A stretch of 64,000 bases of DNA from Mesostigma viride (lineage: Eukaryota > Streptophyta > Mesostigmatophyceae > Mesostigmatales > Mesostigmataceae), in NCBI GenBank assembly GCA_009746045.1, contig RPFO01000644.1:189501-253500 (forward strand), written 5' to 3'. Under the pieces are notes generated by a model. The model made no database searches and had not been told where the DNA came from. It saw only the letters and a list, made by a program, of their open reading frames with translations. Below are positions 1 to 12,335 of the stretch, piece by piece. The first letter of the stretch is position 1. Each line of letters begins with the position of its first letter. The translations under genes were made by a program, and so were the position numbers.

Positions 1-61
1 GTGTAAGAACTGCTACACAAGACACCATTCCTTTCATTCCGTGTCAGGGCAGCTGGCCTAC

Positions 62-1079
62 CTGATGCACCAAGTACGCCTCGAACATGCTGGGCCGGAT
101 GACGATTTTGGAGAAGTTTTCACTCGCGGTCTGGCGAGGATGGCAGCATAACAAGAGACAGGGACGCCGATAGAACGACGAAGGAGGAGAACACCGAACA
201 CCGGGCACGGACATGAACTGGCATTAGTCCGAGACGTAAGGACAAGTGTTCCAAGGTCCATGGAAATCTGAGGGGCAAATATACGGAGCTAGCTTATGGC
301 TAGGGAGGATGAGAGCAAGGCACAATGTCAAGTGCCACATGCCTAAGCTGATTGCACAGCGACAAAAACACAAATTTTTGCTAACTCAAATACATCCGGG
401 TTCAAGGGAAGACCAGATAGGTATCTGCGACAATTACCCGGCAGAGATGTGAGCAAATGCAGTTCTGATGGGAAACCGGCGACAGCCCCATAACCATGAG
501 CGAGCACACTGTGAACACAAACCCAGGCCCGTCCACACTGAACCATGGTGGGTGGGTGACGCGTGTGCTGCCACTGCTACAATTCATGGCGAGGCGCCCA
601 CCACAGTGCCACCTGGCGCTCACCTGGGACACCTTCTTGTTCTGTTTGTACGACTTCCAGGGCTGGGGCTCCAGGATCAGCACGCCGCCCTGCAGGGTCC
701 AGCGGGCGCCCACGAAGAGAGCATCGCAGGCAGGGGGGAAGCAGGGTGGAGGGGCACAACAGAGGCCTCCGCGTAACCGATGGATGATGAGTGGTGGGGG
801 TGGGGTGAATGATCATTGTTTACTTGCATGATTATTTGGTCGGTTAGACCCGGTCGGTCGGTCGGTTGGTTGGTTGGTCGGTCGGTCCGTTGGATGGTCG
901 GTCGGTCGGTCGGTCGGTCGGTCGGTCGGTCGGTCGGTCGGTCGGTCGGTCGGTCGGTCGGTCGGTCGGTCGGTCGGTCGGTCGGTCGGTCGGTCGGTCG
1001 GTCGGTCGGTCGGTCGGTCGGTCGGTCGGTCGGTCGGTCGGTCGGTCGGTCGGTCGGTCGGTCGGTCGGTCGGTCGGTC

Positions 1080-1151
<72 letters not shown>

Positions 1152-3948
1152 TGTGTGTGTGTGCGGGTGGGTGGTTGGGTGGGTGGGTGGGTGGTCGGTC
1201 GTTTGGATGGTCGGTCGGTCGGTAGGTCGGTCGGTGGGTGGGTGGGTGGGTGGGTGGGTGGGTGGGTGGGTGGGTGGGTGGGTGGGTGGGTGGGTGGGTG
1301 GGTGGGTGGGGGTGGGTGGGTGGGTGGGTGGGTGGGTGGGTGGGTGGGTGGGTGGGTGCGTGGGTAGGTGGGTGGGTGGGTGGGTGGGTGGGTGGGTGGG
1401 TGGGTGGGTGGGTGGGTGGGTGGGTGGGTGGGTGGGTGGGTGGGTGGGTGGGTGGGTGGGTGGGTGGGTGGGTGGGTGGGTGGGTGGGTGGGTGGGTGGG
1501 TGGGTGGGTGGGTGGGTGGATGGGTGGGTGGGTGGGTGGGTGGGTGGGGGTGGGTGGGTGGGTGTGGGTGGGTGGGTGGGTGGGTGGGTGGGTGGGTGGG
1601 TGGGTGGGGGTGTGGTGGGTGGGTGGGTGGGTGGGTGGGTGGGTGGGTGGGTGGGTGGGTGGGTGGGTGGGTGGGTGGGTGGGTGGGTGGGTGGGTGGGT
1701 GGGTCGGCCGGTCGGTCGGTCGGTTGGTAGATTTGGTGGGTGAGTGGGTGGGTGAGCGAGTGGGTGAGCAAGGGGCTGGTTGAGGGAAACTGACACGGAT
1801 ATGACCGAAAGCAGAAAAAAAGCTCGGTTGTCTGCACCAGCAGCATGCCATTCCGTGATATCAGTCAGAAAGATGTCTGACCAGGCCATCATGGCGGTCC
1901 ATGATCACACATCAGTGAGCGCCTCCCCACTTCCTGGCATCTCACCTCATCGAGCACCGTATACATTTTCCGGAACAGCTGAAGCAGGCCATCATCGCCC
2001 CAGTTGAGGTGCACCCATTTGGTGACACTGAGGCTGTCGCACGCAACAACAGCGCACCCACACAAAACACACACCCAGTTCATGCGCATGGCGGGGTGGG
2101 TGGTTCACGGGAGCAAGGGACGGTGACATCAGATGGCAGTCAGCCAGCGGACTGATTGTGCAAAACGATCAACATAGACCCGGTTTCTTCCGTATGGTCG
2201 CATGGCTCCTGCCATGTGCGGTACACACAGTTTTATGCCCTTGCCCAAACCCACCCCGTAGCCATCCGTCTGCCTGCCCGCCCGCCCGCCCGCCCGCCCG
2301 CCCGCCCGCCCGCGCCCGCGCCCGCCCGCCGCCGCCCGCCCGCCCGCCCGCCCGCCCGCCCGCCCGCCCGCCGCCCGCCCGCCGCCCGCCCGCCCGCCCG
2401 CCCGCCCGCCCGCCCGCCCGCCGCCCGCCCGCCCGCCCGCCCGCCCGCCCGCCGCCCGCCCGCCCGCCCGCCGCCCGCTCGCCCGCCCGCCCGCCCGCCC
2501 GCCCGCCGCCCGCCCACCCACCCACCCACCGACCCACCCGCCCGCTTGCCCCCCTGGCCGCCCACCCATCCACCCATCCATCCCATGTGCACACGTTCAC
2601 ACCAGTTGACCTGATACTCTGTGCGCACTGTCGGTGTGCCCACGTGACCTGTGGGGCACACACACGCACACGGACATTGGGCGCACACATGCACATGGTA
2701 CAGAGGGCACACACAACCAAACAAACATCGGTTAGGGGGAGCCTCCCATCCCCCTACCAGAGCACTGTGTCGTAGCTGCCGGCCGCATGCGATGCCTCCA
2801 GGAAGTTCTGACGCTTGAAGCTGACGATGTCAGCCAGCGGCGTCGGCTGTGCTGACGCCAGCGAGTCGTCAGCGTCGCCCCCTGTGCCATCCCATCGGCT
2901 TCCATCCCTGGGTGACCCCCCTGCCAGCTGCGCCCCCTGGCTCCTCTCCCCCACCCTTCTGTCTGGGCTGGACAGGGCGCCCCTTGCCTCATCCCCTGAT
3001 TCTGTCGACCGGCCACGGGACGTGCCCGCCCCATCTGACGATGCACCAGCGCCAGCATAAGCGCCGGTATCGGTGGCAGCTCCGGTCGCGTCACTTGGCT
3101 CTGACCACCCGGCCGACGGCCCCCGTTTCCGTTTGCTCTTGTGCTTGCGTGCATGGCAGGCGCCCTCCCCCACAAATTGCTGCTTGAGCAAGGCGCGCGC
3201 GCGGACAATCAACTCTGCCCCACAACAAGGGACAAAGGAATGGGCATGCCGGCATACCATGGCGCAAAGGGGCATGCCACGTCCGATATAACACAGAGGG
3301 CACCACACCTCGGTTTCGATGCCAGGGGAAGACGAATCCACGGTTGGCAAGTCTCAGGAGATGCACTGGTGGCAAGTACCAGGAGATGCATGGGTCACAA
3401 GCAAAGCATCAGGAGATAATGGCACAGCGGCGCAGAGAGGCTACAGAGCTAAGGGGGACCATCCAGTATCGAGGGACAAGCCAAAGTTAAAAGTAAAAGG
3501 ACAGGCAACTAAAGAAAGCACATGTCAATATAGAAAGGGCAGGCCATTATGGCAAGGACATGCCGCTGTAAAAGGACAGGTCACCATAGAAGGTCGAGCA
3601 ACTATCGAGGAACAGGACGCCAGAGCCCTCAGCCGTGCACCCCCACCCCCATCCCCACCCCCACCCCCACCCCCACCCCCACCCCCACCCCCACCCCACC
3701 CCACCCCCACCCCCACCCCCACCCCCACCCCACCCCCACCCCACCCCCACCCCCACCCCCACCCCCACCCCCCCCCCCCCCCCCCACCCCCACCCCCCCC
3801 CCCCCCGCCCCGCCCCCGCCGCCCCCCCCGCCCCCGCCCCGCCCCCGCCCCCGCCCCCGCCGCCCCGCCCCCGCCCCCGCCCCCCGCCCCCGCCCCGCCC
3901 CCGCCCCCGCCCCCGCCCCGCCCCCGCCCCCGCCCCCCCCCCCCCCCC

Positions 3949-4010
<62 letters not shown>

Positions 4011-4037
4011 ACCACCACCACCACCACCACCACCACC

Positions 4038-4071
<34 letters not shown>

Positions 4072-5912
4072 CCACAACAACGTTGTTTTCATTTACACAA
4101 TCTTCTTGTTGATCCTCAGACTAGCGCACGCTCGGACCCAGAGGATGGGCACACGACACGTGTGCAGGGGGCATCAGCAAGAATTACGACAGCTACGTCA
4201 ACCCAGGAACTGGCCGCCACCGGTGGGTAGGGTACCTGCGTCGATGTCCACCCCCAGCATGCTCTTGCAGCCGAACTTGGACGCTGCACAAGTGGACAAA
4301 GGCACGACCACACACGGCCACCCGGCATGGTGGAAGGTGCAGGCACGGGGCACAGGCAAACGCGTGAGAGCAAGGGGGGGGAAAGGGGTGATATTTGTAC
4401 AAGCAAAATAACTTGGTTCTGTGGCGTGATGAAGGTGCCACGCAATCGGGGTGGCGTAGGAGGTGTGGGCATTATCACTGGTAGTCGGAGCGAGCCGTAG
4501 ACACCAAAACAGCCCCCACAGCCATCAGAAACAGAGCAAAAACAGAAGAACCCGCTGAAGCGACAGCAGATGGCGTAACGGGTGATGGCACAAACAGCGC
4601 TGGCGGGGCGTATCCATTGTGTACCGAATATGCTACCCTTGTGTACCGAATATGCTACCCTTGTGTACCGAATATGCTACCCTTGTGTACTGAATATGCT
4701 ACCCTTGTGTACCGAATATGCTACCTTTGATCATGTGACCAGTGCTCTCACCCTGATGGCGCCCAGCGCCACACAGACAACATTTACGTGTTGTTTACGG
4801 TCACGTCATGGGCACCCGTCCACTTCTTTGTGGATTCCTTTTCATGATCCATTCCAGCGCGTCAAGGCCACTGCACGGTCTTGCGTTGACGCAAGCACTA
4901 CCATAGATAGGCAAATGCAACTATTTTGAGGCACACAGGCACAGCATCATGAAAAAACTAGCCGGGAAAGAAAGAAGAAATGGCATCAGCAGATGCTCAT
5001 GTCGTCCTTCGATCCCTTCATTCCGCCCCCTTCCCCCCCCCTTTTCCCCCTCTCCTTCCCCCCCCCCCTCCCCCTTCCTCTCCCCCCTTCCTTCCCCCTG
5101 GCCCCCTCCCGTGTCACGCACCAAGCGCCTCCCCCCTTCCCACGCACCAATCGCCATGGTGACAAACCCGACGTTGCAGCCGATGTCGAGGCAGCGCTTG
5201 CCCTGAAACCACTCGCGACGCAGCAGCCGCAGCCGGGGGTCCTCCTCCAGCGTGCGCCCGATCTGCGCAAGCCAGGCAACCGTTTATTTGATCCAGGGTG
5301 GGTGCTTGTATGATCAGGGCGACCGACTTGCACGATCATGCTGGTTCATGGGCAACCGCAGGGCACTGGCCAAGGTAAGCGACCTTTAACTGACCCCACA
5401 CATGGAAGAGCCGCAAGCATACCCCTTTACCCTTTCTCCTTCCCTACCTGCCTGCCTGCCTGCCTGCCAACGCGTCCGCTGCCCGCCGGCCTGCCTGCCT
5501 GGCTTCCCCCCTACACCCTCCCCTCTCTCCGGACAATGCGCCTGGACCCCCCATCCGCATGTCCTGCAAGACAACGCAGATGGTGGGGCATGAGACATAC
5601 CGTTTCACGTAATCAAACGGGGCAAACAGCCCGCTCAAACATCCTACTGGGCCAACCGCGTTGAAATGGAGTTCGGCAAGTGAGCACCGGCATGTACCGC
5701 TACTTTGCTACGCGGCACTGTCCCCAGGCGACAACCCTCGCACGCTCCGGGCAACCACTGCCCGTGAAATTTCTTTCCCTATGTTTTCCCAGCCTGCAAC
5801 TTACCCTGTAGCCGTAGTATCGGTTGTAATTTCCATAAATAAAAGTGGTCTTTGCAGGCTTGCCTTGCCCACCCTCCTCCGCATGCGCCTGCTCGGGCGC
5901 AGCGCTTTCCAT
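62..5912 (-). CDS. Bin3/MePCE-type RNA 5'-gamma-phosphate methyltransferase, 7 exons, 3' end missing
   Basis: Exons, read on the minus strand: 5912-5805, 5262-5148, 4283-4236, 3214-2758, 2033-1946, 689-624 and 130-62. All junctions are GT-AG and the phases join without a break. Diagnostic stretches in order: [11 protein letters not shown] (exon 1); a SAM-binding motif [11 protein letters not shown] (exon 2); GVDID, the motif II acidic residue (exon 3); YDTVLC split across exons 4/5; [13 protein letters not shown] (exon 5); and LEPQPWKSY (exon 6). These are signatures of the 7SK snRNA methylphosphate capping enzyme family, which uses SAM to methylate the 5' gamma-phosphate of small RNAs in the nucleus. 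The start at 5912 gives a 36-residue first exon; an upstream start is possible. Exon 4 carries a low-complexity Ser/Gly/Arg insert of about 115 residues between motifs, where animal homologues also have a disordered insert. The last exon lies beyond base 1. The gene is divergent from B9D2. Family assignment is firm; the RNA substrate in this organism is inferred. Confidence 0.93.
847..1705. repeat. Compound microsatellite (GGTC)n-(GT)n-(GGGT)n inside intron 5 of the methyltransferase gene
   Basis: Roughly 230 bases of GGTC units (to 1080) pass directly into about 80 bases of GT (1081-1163), then about 540 bases of GGGT units with scattered one-base variants. A short second patch of GGTC sits at 1190-1235 and another at 1704-1725. 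All of it lies between exon 5 (ends 1946) and exon 6 (starts 689), so the pre-mRNA of this minus-strand gene carries GACC, AC and ACCC units. The long open frames here are artefacts of period-4 repeats. Confidence 0.97.
2271..2540. repeat. (CCCG)n microsatellite with phase slips, intron 4 of the methyltransferase gene
   Basis: About 240 bases of CCCG units interrupted by CCG phase shifts, ending in a few ACCC units. It lies between exon 4 (ends 2758) and exon 5 (starts 2033). The transcribed strand of the gene carries CGGG units, which could form G-rich RNA structure. Confidence 0.96.
3641..4080. repeat. Compound C-rich array: (CCCCCA)n, (CCCCG)n, (CCG)n, (CCA)n, (CAA)n
   Basis: Adjacent blocks of different short units fill most of intron 3 of the methyltransferase gene (between exons 4283-4236 and 3214-2758). 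The order runs from hexamer-like CCCCCA through mixed CCCCG to pure CCG, CCA and CAA triplets. Each step differs from the previous by one base, as expected if a mutated unit was amplified in turn. Confidence 0.95.
4617..4729. repeat. 22-bp minisatellite, five copies, intron 2
   Basis: Five head-to-tail copies of a 22-base unit (core TACCGAATATGCTACCC) with one C-to-T variant in the fourth copy. It lies in intron 2 of the methyltransferase gene. Nothing else is recognised in that intron except a C/T-rich tract (5012-5105). Confidence 0.95.
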
Positions 5913-6912
5913 ACCGCTCACCACTGTAATTGCCCGACGCCGGTCCTGAGTATAAAGATGTTTACGTCGCTGTGCACTAGTCTTTAAGTGGAAAAGACCA
6001 AATGTATCTTTAGCAATCGCATGCATTAGCGACAGTACCACTACCGCCCAGTTCTTTGTTTCCCTTCAGCCAGAGCTGCAGATATGTCTCCAGCCAGAGT
6101 TGCTCACCGCACGCCTTGATTGCTAGGCTATGCACCATTGAAACCCCAGCCTGGGTGTCTTATCAACCGCACACGATAACTATACACGCAATCAATCCTG
6201 GTAGAACAGCGTGCAGGGATGCCGCAGTTCTTTATGGTCGTCAACGAACGAATGCAACTTTGTTAGCAATTTCCCGCAGCTATGTCACGTAAGATACAAC
6301 ATTATGGGTGTGGCAGGTCGTTATGCTAACATAATAATAGGTACTCACCAATAGATTGATACATGATTATTACTAGTGATGGTAGTAGCCTGCAAGGAAG
6401 TGCCACCTGGATCCTTGCCTCCAACATGGCAGACCACTTTTTCTCGTGGGCCTGGTGCCCTGGTCGCTGCGGACGCTCGTTCGTTTTTTTGCATTTTCAA
6501 GCGCGCGAGATTCCCGCCTCACCCCTGCCTCACCTCTTTTATATTAGCACGCACTCCTTGGCCATGGCGTATGCATATTGCCGGCACCCTTGTGACACAT
6601 TAAACCCATTCAAACGGGCTTAGCAAGCTTGCGTATTTTCTCAGAGCATATCTGAATCCGATACCACAAACCCTTAAACGTTTGATATGGCGCCGAGGAT
6701 CTGAACGAGGGAAATTTCCGAGGGGTGTTATCATCCATGGTGGTCGCGTGATGATCGTTCATGTTCGCTTGACGGGCATGCAGCGGCTCCGTTGGCATGA
6801 AAGGCTCTTTGCCGGGGGTGGGTCATGGATAGGCTGATTTCGGTTTCTAAGAGGAAGACACTACCAACGACGGAGTTTCGTTTTTCTTTCTCGACCATTT
6901 TAACCGGGCTCC
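5913..6912. promoter_or_regulatory. Shared 5' region between two divergent host genes
   Basis: One kilobase separates the methyltransferase start (5912, minus) from the B9D2 start (6913, plus). No coding sequence, repeat or recognised element lies here. By position it must contain both promoters and 5' UTRs, possibly bidirectional. I could not identify a specific core promoter motif with confidence. Confidence 0.5.
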
Positions 6913-8201
6913 ATGGCTGAAGTGCATATAATTGGCCAGCTGGAAGGGGCGGAGGGCTTCAAACAGCGAAATTTGTTCTGCAAGTGGGGAATTGTTGCTG
7001 GATCGAATTGGGAACTACTTGAAGGCGTTGACCATGGCCAGACCCATGTCGATCATCCGCCGGTGAGGGTTGGAAGCCTTGCCCCGCCAAGAAGGGCAGT
7101 GCTTCTAGGTTAGATTTCCAGCAGTTTCTTTGGGGAGCCAGATGGCCCTTTCAGGTATGGTCAGTTGGCCGTGGATGTACGCGGTGACCTTTCATAACCA
7201 GCGGGGTTTCCTGTGTCCGCCTACTGTGTGCAGGAGGGTGAATCGGCGTCGTGGGCTCACCCGGTGGACGTTCATTTCGCGACCAAAGGACTATCGGGCT
7301 GGCCAAAAATGTACTTCCAAGTTTGGAGCCAGGATATACACGGGCGAAATGATTTATGTATCCTCTGAAACGTTTACATTCGCTCTCTGTCCTTGTCCAG
7401 GTCATGAAGAGTCATGGCTGAAACTCGTGGTTGGGCCAGCCTGCCAGGTTGCAACATTGTATGACGGTGCGACTCTGAAGTTTGCGCAAACAGTTTTCCC
7501 ACTGCTTGTTGGAACCGGACAGGCTTTAGTAGCGGGTGTGGTCTATCGTCAAGCTGCAGGGCTCGATGAGGTGCATGCCATGGGGTCATGATGTGGGCCT
7601 TGTGGGTATTGACACACGGCAGACTCAAGTAGCAACCCTAACCATGATGGCCGATGTTGAGCCTTGGGACCGCTTAGCAGGGGCGACTTGGACGGTTTGG
7701 TCTTGCAGTACCGTGGTGCTGCGCCCTATCCATGTTGCTAGCCAGGGTAATGTAAGGTTGCTAGCCAGGCCTGGGTCTATTGTCGGCAAGATTACTGGGC
7801 ACGGCGGGCCCGAGCCCCTATGTCCTCGCGGTGCACCATTGCACCGGTGATCAGAGGGGTCGGCCACACAGCTGCTACTTATGCTGTTGTATGTGCGGTA
7901 GCGTAATGCTGCTGTATGTGCGGTTGCGTAGGTACGGCTGCAAGGTCACTCACTGGTTTGTTCCCACAGCACGCAGTCGGCAGCAAGGTCAGTGTATCCA
8001 TGCCGGCATGGTGCATGGTCATGGTTGTTTGGTTGCCCCCGGGTCATGGTTGTTTGGTTGCCCCCGGCACACCGTCCATTGCACACGCAGCTGCCATCGT
8101 AGGGTATCGTCACCATCTCTCGCCTTCGCTTATCATGGAGTGAATTTTCTTTGGCTAAGAGCATGCTTCCTTGACCAGACGCCCGCCTGTCACCCAAACC
8201 T

Positions 8202-8277
<76 letters not shown>

Positions 8278-9815
8278 CCTCCCTCCTCCCCCCCCCATCC
8301 TCTCCACCCACGCACGCACGCACCCACCCACCCACCCACCCACCCACCCACCCACCCACCCACCCACCCACCCACCCACCCACCCACCCACCCACCCACC
8401 CACCCACCCACCCACCCACCCACCCACCCACCCACCCACCCACCCACCCACCCACCCACCCACCCACCCACCCACCCACCCACCCACCCCCGCCCGCCCG
8501 CCCGCCCGCCCGCCCGCCCGCCCGCCCGCCCGCCCGCCCGCCCGCCCGCCCCCGCCCGCCCGCCCGCCCGCCCGCCCGCCCGCCGCGCCCGCCCGCCCGC
8601 CCGCCGCCCGCCCGCCCGCCCGCCCGCCCACCCACCCACCCATACATACGCCAACACCACCGCTGCCGAGACGCTATTGTTTCCCACACTCTTGGCCGCC
8701 CTCCTTCTGGTCCTTTTCTCCATCCCTCTCTTCCTCTCTCCCCCTCCTATGCCCTTCTTCTCAATTTCTATTCCGCCCCCAAACCAACATGGCCGGGGCC
8801 AACCATGGGCCAGGTGGCTACGGATTCTGCCACGTGCCCACCGCCGCGGGCATGTACCAGCTGGACTGTGTCACCTGGGCACCTGAGGGGTCCCTGAGCG
8901 AGAGGATATCCGGTACGTTGGCACCCTGCAGATATCTGGTATGTTTTCACCCTTCGTTCTCGGTGGTAAGCTAGCCTGCTGACCCGGACTTACTTAGAGC
9001 TGCTGGGTCATTTTCCCATGGAGCTCAATGGCGAAGGCCCTTGCATTGTTTCCTCCCTCGGCGCCTCGTATCCCAGCAATATAGTAATCAAACCAACAAC
9101 CTGACAAACTGGCCGATCGACCCCACCCACCCACCCGCCAGCCACCTAGCCAGCGTAGCCCATTCCTCTCCTTGCCCCCCGTAGTCGCCCTTCGGGCCCT
9201 GTCCCCCCCTTTGCCCCCCACCTGTTATCAAACAATACCGCATTGTCATGCTCACTATATAGTCACCCCCTTTGCCCCCTACCTGTTATCTGTTATCAAA
9301 CAATACCGCATTGTCGTGCTTACTATATATTACCATGTGGTATTGGGTAGGTGGCCCCCGAGGGGTGCTATAGCCATTTTTCAGCCTATTTTTTGTATGC
9401 CAGCCCCCGGCCTGGTTCGCTGTGCCAATCGCTCATGCTCTCAATCTCTCACGGTTGCCTAGCCTTTGTGTAACCAATGCAGAACTGCTTTCTTTCCTGC
9501 TTGCCTGTCACCACACACCCAACGGTGGGTGAAGCCCCTTTTTCTCAACGAATTTCCTAGCTACAAAGCCATGCCTAGGGATCTCATGTACCCTGGATCA
9601 AGCAGTAGCGTGACCAACGCATGTTGCCCCATCCATGCGCACTCGCCCCCCCACCTGCAGCCTTCTTCATCGGCGGCGCGCCACGGCTTCGGCTCGAGGA
9701 GCTTATCCACAGCCCCGGCGACCGCTTCCGGCTGCGCACGTGCACGACGGGGCGCATAAACCTGCGCTTGGGCATCATCCTAAAGGACTTTGCCACGTAC
9801 AACATCCAGTGCTGA
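6913..9815 (+). CDS. B9D2: B9 domain-containing protein 2, complete, 4 exons
   Basis: Exons 6913-7062, 7234-7357, 8814-8912 and 9661-9815 join through GT-AG introns in phases 0, 1 and 1 to give 175 residues, the same length as the human protein. The N-terminus MAEVHIIGQ, then [34 protein letters not shown] and the C-terminal [14 protein letters not shown] are hallmarks of B9D2. B9 domains are C2-like folds. B9D1, B9D2 and MKS1 form a module of the ciliary transition zone that gates protein entry to the cilium or flagellum. The gene therefore implies a flagellated life stage. No frame break or missing core segment is seen. Intron 2 is swollen by a 440-bp compound microsatellite. The gene is divergent from the methyltransferase gene with about 1 kb between starts. 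Confidence 0.96.
8203..8640. repeat. Compound microsatellite (CT)n-(ACCC)n-(GCCC)n in B9D2 intron 2
   Basis: About 75 bases of CT, a short C-rich spacer, about 175 bases of ACCC units, then about 140 bases of GCCC units with a few phase slips, ending in ACCC again. It lies between B9D2 exons 2 and 3. The same ACCC and CCCG unit types occur in the neighbouring methyltransferase introns. Confidence 0.97.
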
Positions 9816-10312
9816 TCCATTTATTTGATCCAGTGCTGATCCTTAAGCTCTTACTCGGAGGCAGTGCTGCTGGCCCGACAGATCTGAAGGATTTGACACA
9901 GGCGGCAGCTCTGGCCACCGCAGAGTTGAGCACATGCGAGACGTAAAGCAGCCACTTCTTTTTTGAGGCGTTTCCTTGCTTGTGCAGCGGTGCTAACACT
10001 CAGACTTCTCCATTGTTCAGGCACCGAGATTCGCTTTGTGGCCGTGTACTCAGAAGGAAGTGAGGAGTGGCATACTTTACCCTAGCACTCAAGTTGGGAT
10101 GTTAAGCAAGACAACTAATACAGTGTGTTTTGAGGTGGCAGCACCCAAGAGTATGGTGTGTTTTGTGGGTGCACATACGCTGTCTGACGAGGCGAAAATG
10201 CCCTCTTGCACATGAGAGTTTCTCCTCTGGCTTTGAGGAATGAAGAAGCGATTTGGAGTAGCCTGTGAAGACATGCCACGTGGGAAGGTGATGAAACGCA
10301 GCAACTTCCTGT
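9816..10312. other. B9D2 3' flank, no recognised gene
   Basis: Presumed 3' UTR and intergenic DNA between the B9D2 stop and the tail of a minus-strand LINE. A short open stretch at 10021-10085 follows an AG but matches nothing I recognise and is not claimed as an exon. Confidence 0.5.
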
Positions 10313-12060
10313 TCCATTAAATTAAATTAAATTAAGTTATAACATGCCTCTGTTGGGAGATCATGTAGCACATATTCCTTGCTGGATGGGAGGAGGTGGA
10401 AGGAAGCCGCGTTCTCGAACTAACCTAACGCTAAGCTATATCTAGTCTAGAAAATCCTAACGACACTACGAGTTCAGCAAAATGCCCCTTCCTCTTGGGG
10501 GGAGGTGGCTTGCCCACAGGGGCTGGCGTGTGAGCCTTGACAATCTTCTGCCACCTCGTCTTGTTCTACATGGGAGGCCAAAGAAGGGAGAGGGAGTGGA
10601 TGCGGTGTTCAAACTGAGCTATGACCACTAGGTCGGCCAGCAACATCTGGGTACACGTAGTTCATGGCAGGTTTACCTAGCTTCCTAGGAGTGTCCTTGG
10701 GGCCAGGCCAGGTCAAGATATGCCGCCCTGGTTGGCCAAGCCGCTGGGGGCCGGCCAGACCAAGGCGGTGTCGACCTGGCTGTTGCGAGCAAGATGTCCT
10801 ACAAATGCTATCCTACGCTGCCTAATCTCGTCCGAAATACGAGGCATCCCCTGATACAAAGACTCTAATGTCCTATGCTTGGAAAACCCTACATTCAGGA
10901 CCTGTCGGAGCATCCTGTTAACCGTGCCGTCTATAGCTTAGCCGCCAGTGTGTCCGTGAGTGTCCACGCCTCGGCGCCATACGTAAGCACCGTGAGAACG
11001 AGGACCTTGAAGAGCATGCGCTTGCGGTGCTCGCCCAGGCCCTTCGAGCGCCAGTAGGTGTTGAGCGAACGGAGCCTGGCCCAGACCATGCAGGCCGATG
11101 CGGATGTCCACATCGTCGGCGGTGTCGGCCGGGGAGCATGCTCCCCAACAGTTTGAAGCGATCACGGAACGGGACCTCCGTCCCGTCGAGCAGTCGCGGC
11201 AGCGGTGGGCGACTGGAGGCCCCAATCACCATCGCTTCAGTTTTGACACTAATCTCCAACCCCACCGCCCTCGCCTCCAAGCCCAGACAATCCAGCCAGG
11301 TCTGAATGTGCTCGGGGGGCGCGATGAGGGTCAGGTGTCGTCCGCATAAATCAGGTCGGCCAGGCGGTAGCCAGTGCCGCCCCCGCCGTGTTCGCGCTCG
11401 TTAAGGATGTGCAAGCCGGGCTCGAACCCCTTAATTAAGAGCAGTAAAGCGCGCACGTGCCCGGCCGGCGCATGACGTGATCCACGACAATAATGAACAG
11501 ATATGGGGACAGGACACAACCTTGCCACACCCCGTGGTGAAGGGGGAATGGTGGGGTGGTGCCTTCCGCAGTCCGCACTACTGCCTGTGAGCCCTCATAC
11601 AGTCGACGAATGGCAGCAATAAACGCTGGTGGTACCTGGTCCAGAGCTAGGATGGCCCCACTGAAGAGCCTCCCAGAGGACCGTGTCAAAGGCCTCGAGT
11701 CGACAAAAATGAAGACCAGCGGCAAACCATCAGGGCAAAGGCGACGCACCTCCTCCATCAACCGGCGCGCGACAAACACAGCCATGACAGCCGGTGTTAC
11801 GACCCGTGCGACGGAAAACCATCTGAGACTCACCCAGGTGTGGGTCTAGCGCGGCGCGGAGCCTGCATGTGCAGCATCATGCGCATGAAGACCTTCAGCG
11901 CGGCGCTCTGGAGGCAGACACCCCGATAGTTACCGGGGTCAGCAGCAGAGCCCTTCTTGCTTGTACAGCATGACTCGGATGGCCCGGTACGTCTGCCACC
12001 CTGTTCCATACCAGTGAATAAATGCCAGCATCTTGCGGTCTTGGTGATGCCAGGTTTGGG
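10313..12060 (-). mobile_element. LINE (non-LTR retrotransposon) ORF2 reverse transcriptase remnant, frameshifted
   Basis: Reading the minus strand from about 12060, several frames contain ordered non-LTR reverse transcriptase motifs: NYRGVCL (about 11920); FIFVD and then, in another frame, AFDTVLW (motif A, about 11690); GVWQGCVLSPYLF (motif B, about 11530); IYADD (motif C, about 11340); and a C-terminal block with LTYGAEAWTLT and RQRRIAFVGHLAR. The 3' end is an A/T-rich tail of TTAAA-type units (10313-10336). At least four frame changes make this copy non-functional. The endonuclease part is missing, so it is 5' truncated. The same C-terminal block recurs near 55-56 kb in better condition. 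Confidence 0.88.
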
Positions 12061-12294
12061 AGAAACAAGCAGACGTTTCTGCCGCACAAATATTGATGAC
12101 AGATATAGTGCCAAAAAAAGATTGCCTGATAATTGTGCAGCCACGGACATGCACACAACAAAGCGAGAAGTGAAAAATCTTCAGTACTACGTATATGCTC
12201 AGTTTCCGCCACCTTTCATACTGGACAACTGCATGTGCAGTAGATGGAACTGCCTAGCAGTAGTTGTCTCACATATAATTAATTATTGAATTAA

Positions 12295-12329
12295 GGCACG
12301 TGCTCCCGTTGGGGAGTCACGGAGCACCT
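12295..12329 (-). repeat. Conserved LINE tail with inverted repeat
   Basis: Contains GCTCCCGTTGGGGAGTCACG and its short inverted arms (GCTCC / GGAGC). The same tail is found on LINE 3' ends at 28860, 53000 and 57060. Here it stands next to TTAATTAA-rich sequence and directly abuts a SINE copy. Confidence 0.7.
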
Positions 12330-12335
12330 GAGTAT

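Noticed and set aside
1236-1705. Telomere-like G-rich repeat
   Set aside because: Units are GGGT, not the plant TTTAGGG or Chlamydomonas TTTTAGGG, and lie within a gene.
677-1892. Long open frames encoding Thr-His-Pro-Pro, Val-Gly-Gly-Trp or Asp-Arg-Pro-Thr repeats
   Set aside because: They are translations of tetranucleotide repeats in several frames on both strands, inside an intron. The same applies to the frames at 2129-2775, 3319-4411, 7780-8974, 33799-34462, 51274-53114 and 56815-57084.
10021-10085. Short open stretch after an AG downstream of B9D2
   Set aside because: B9D2 is already complete at 9815, and there is no start or partner exon.
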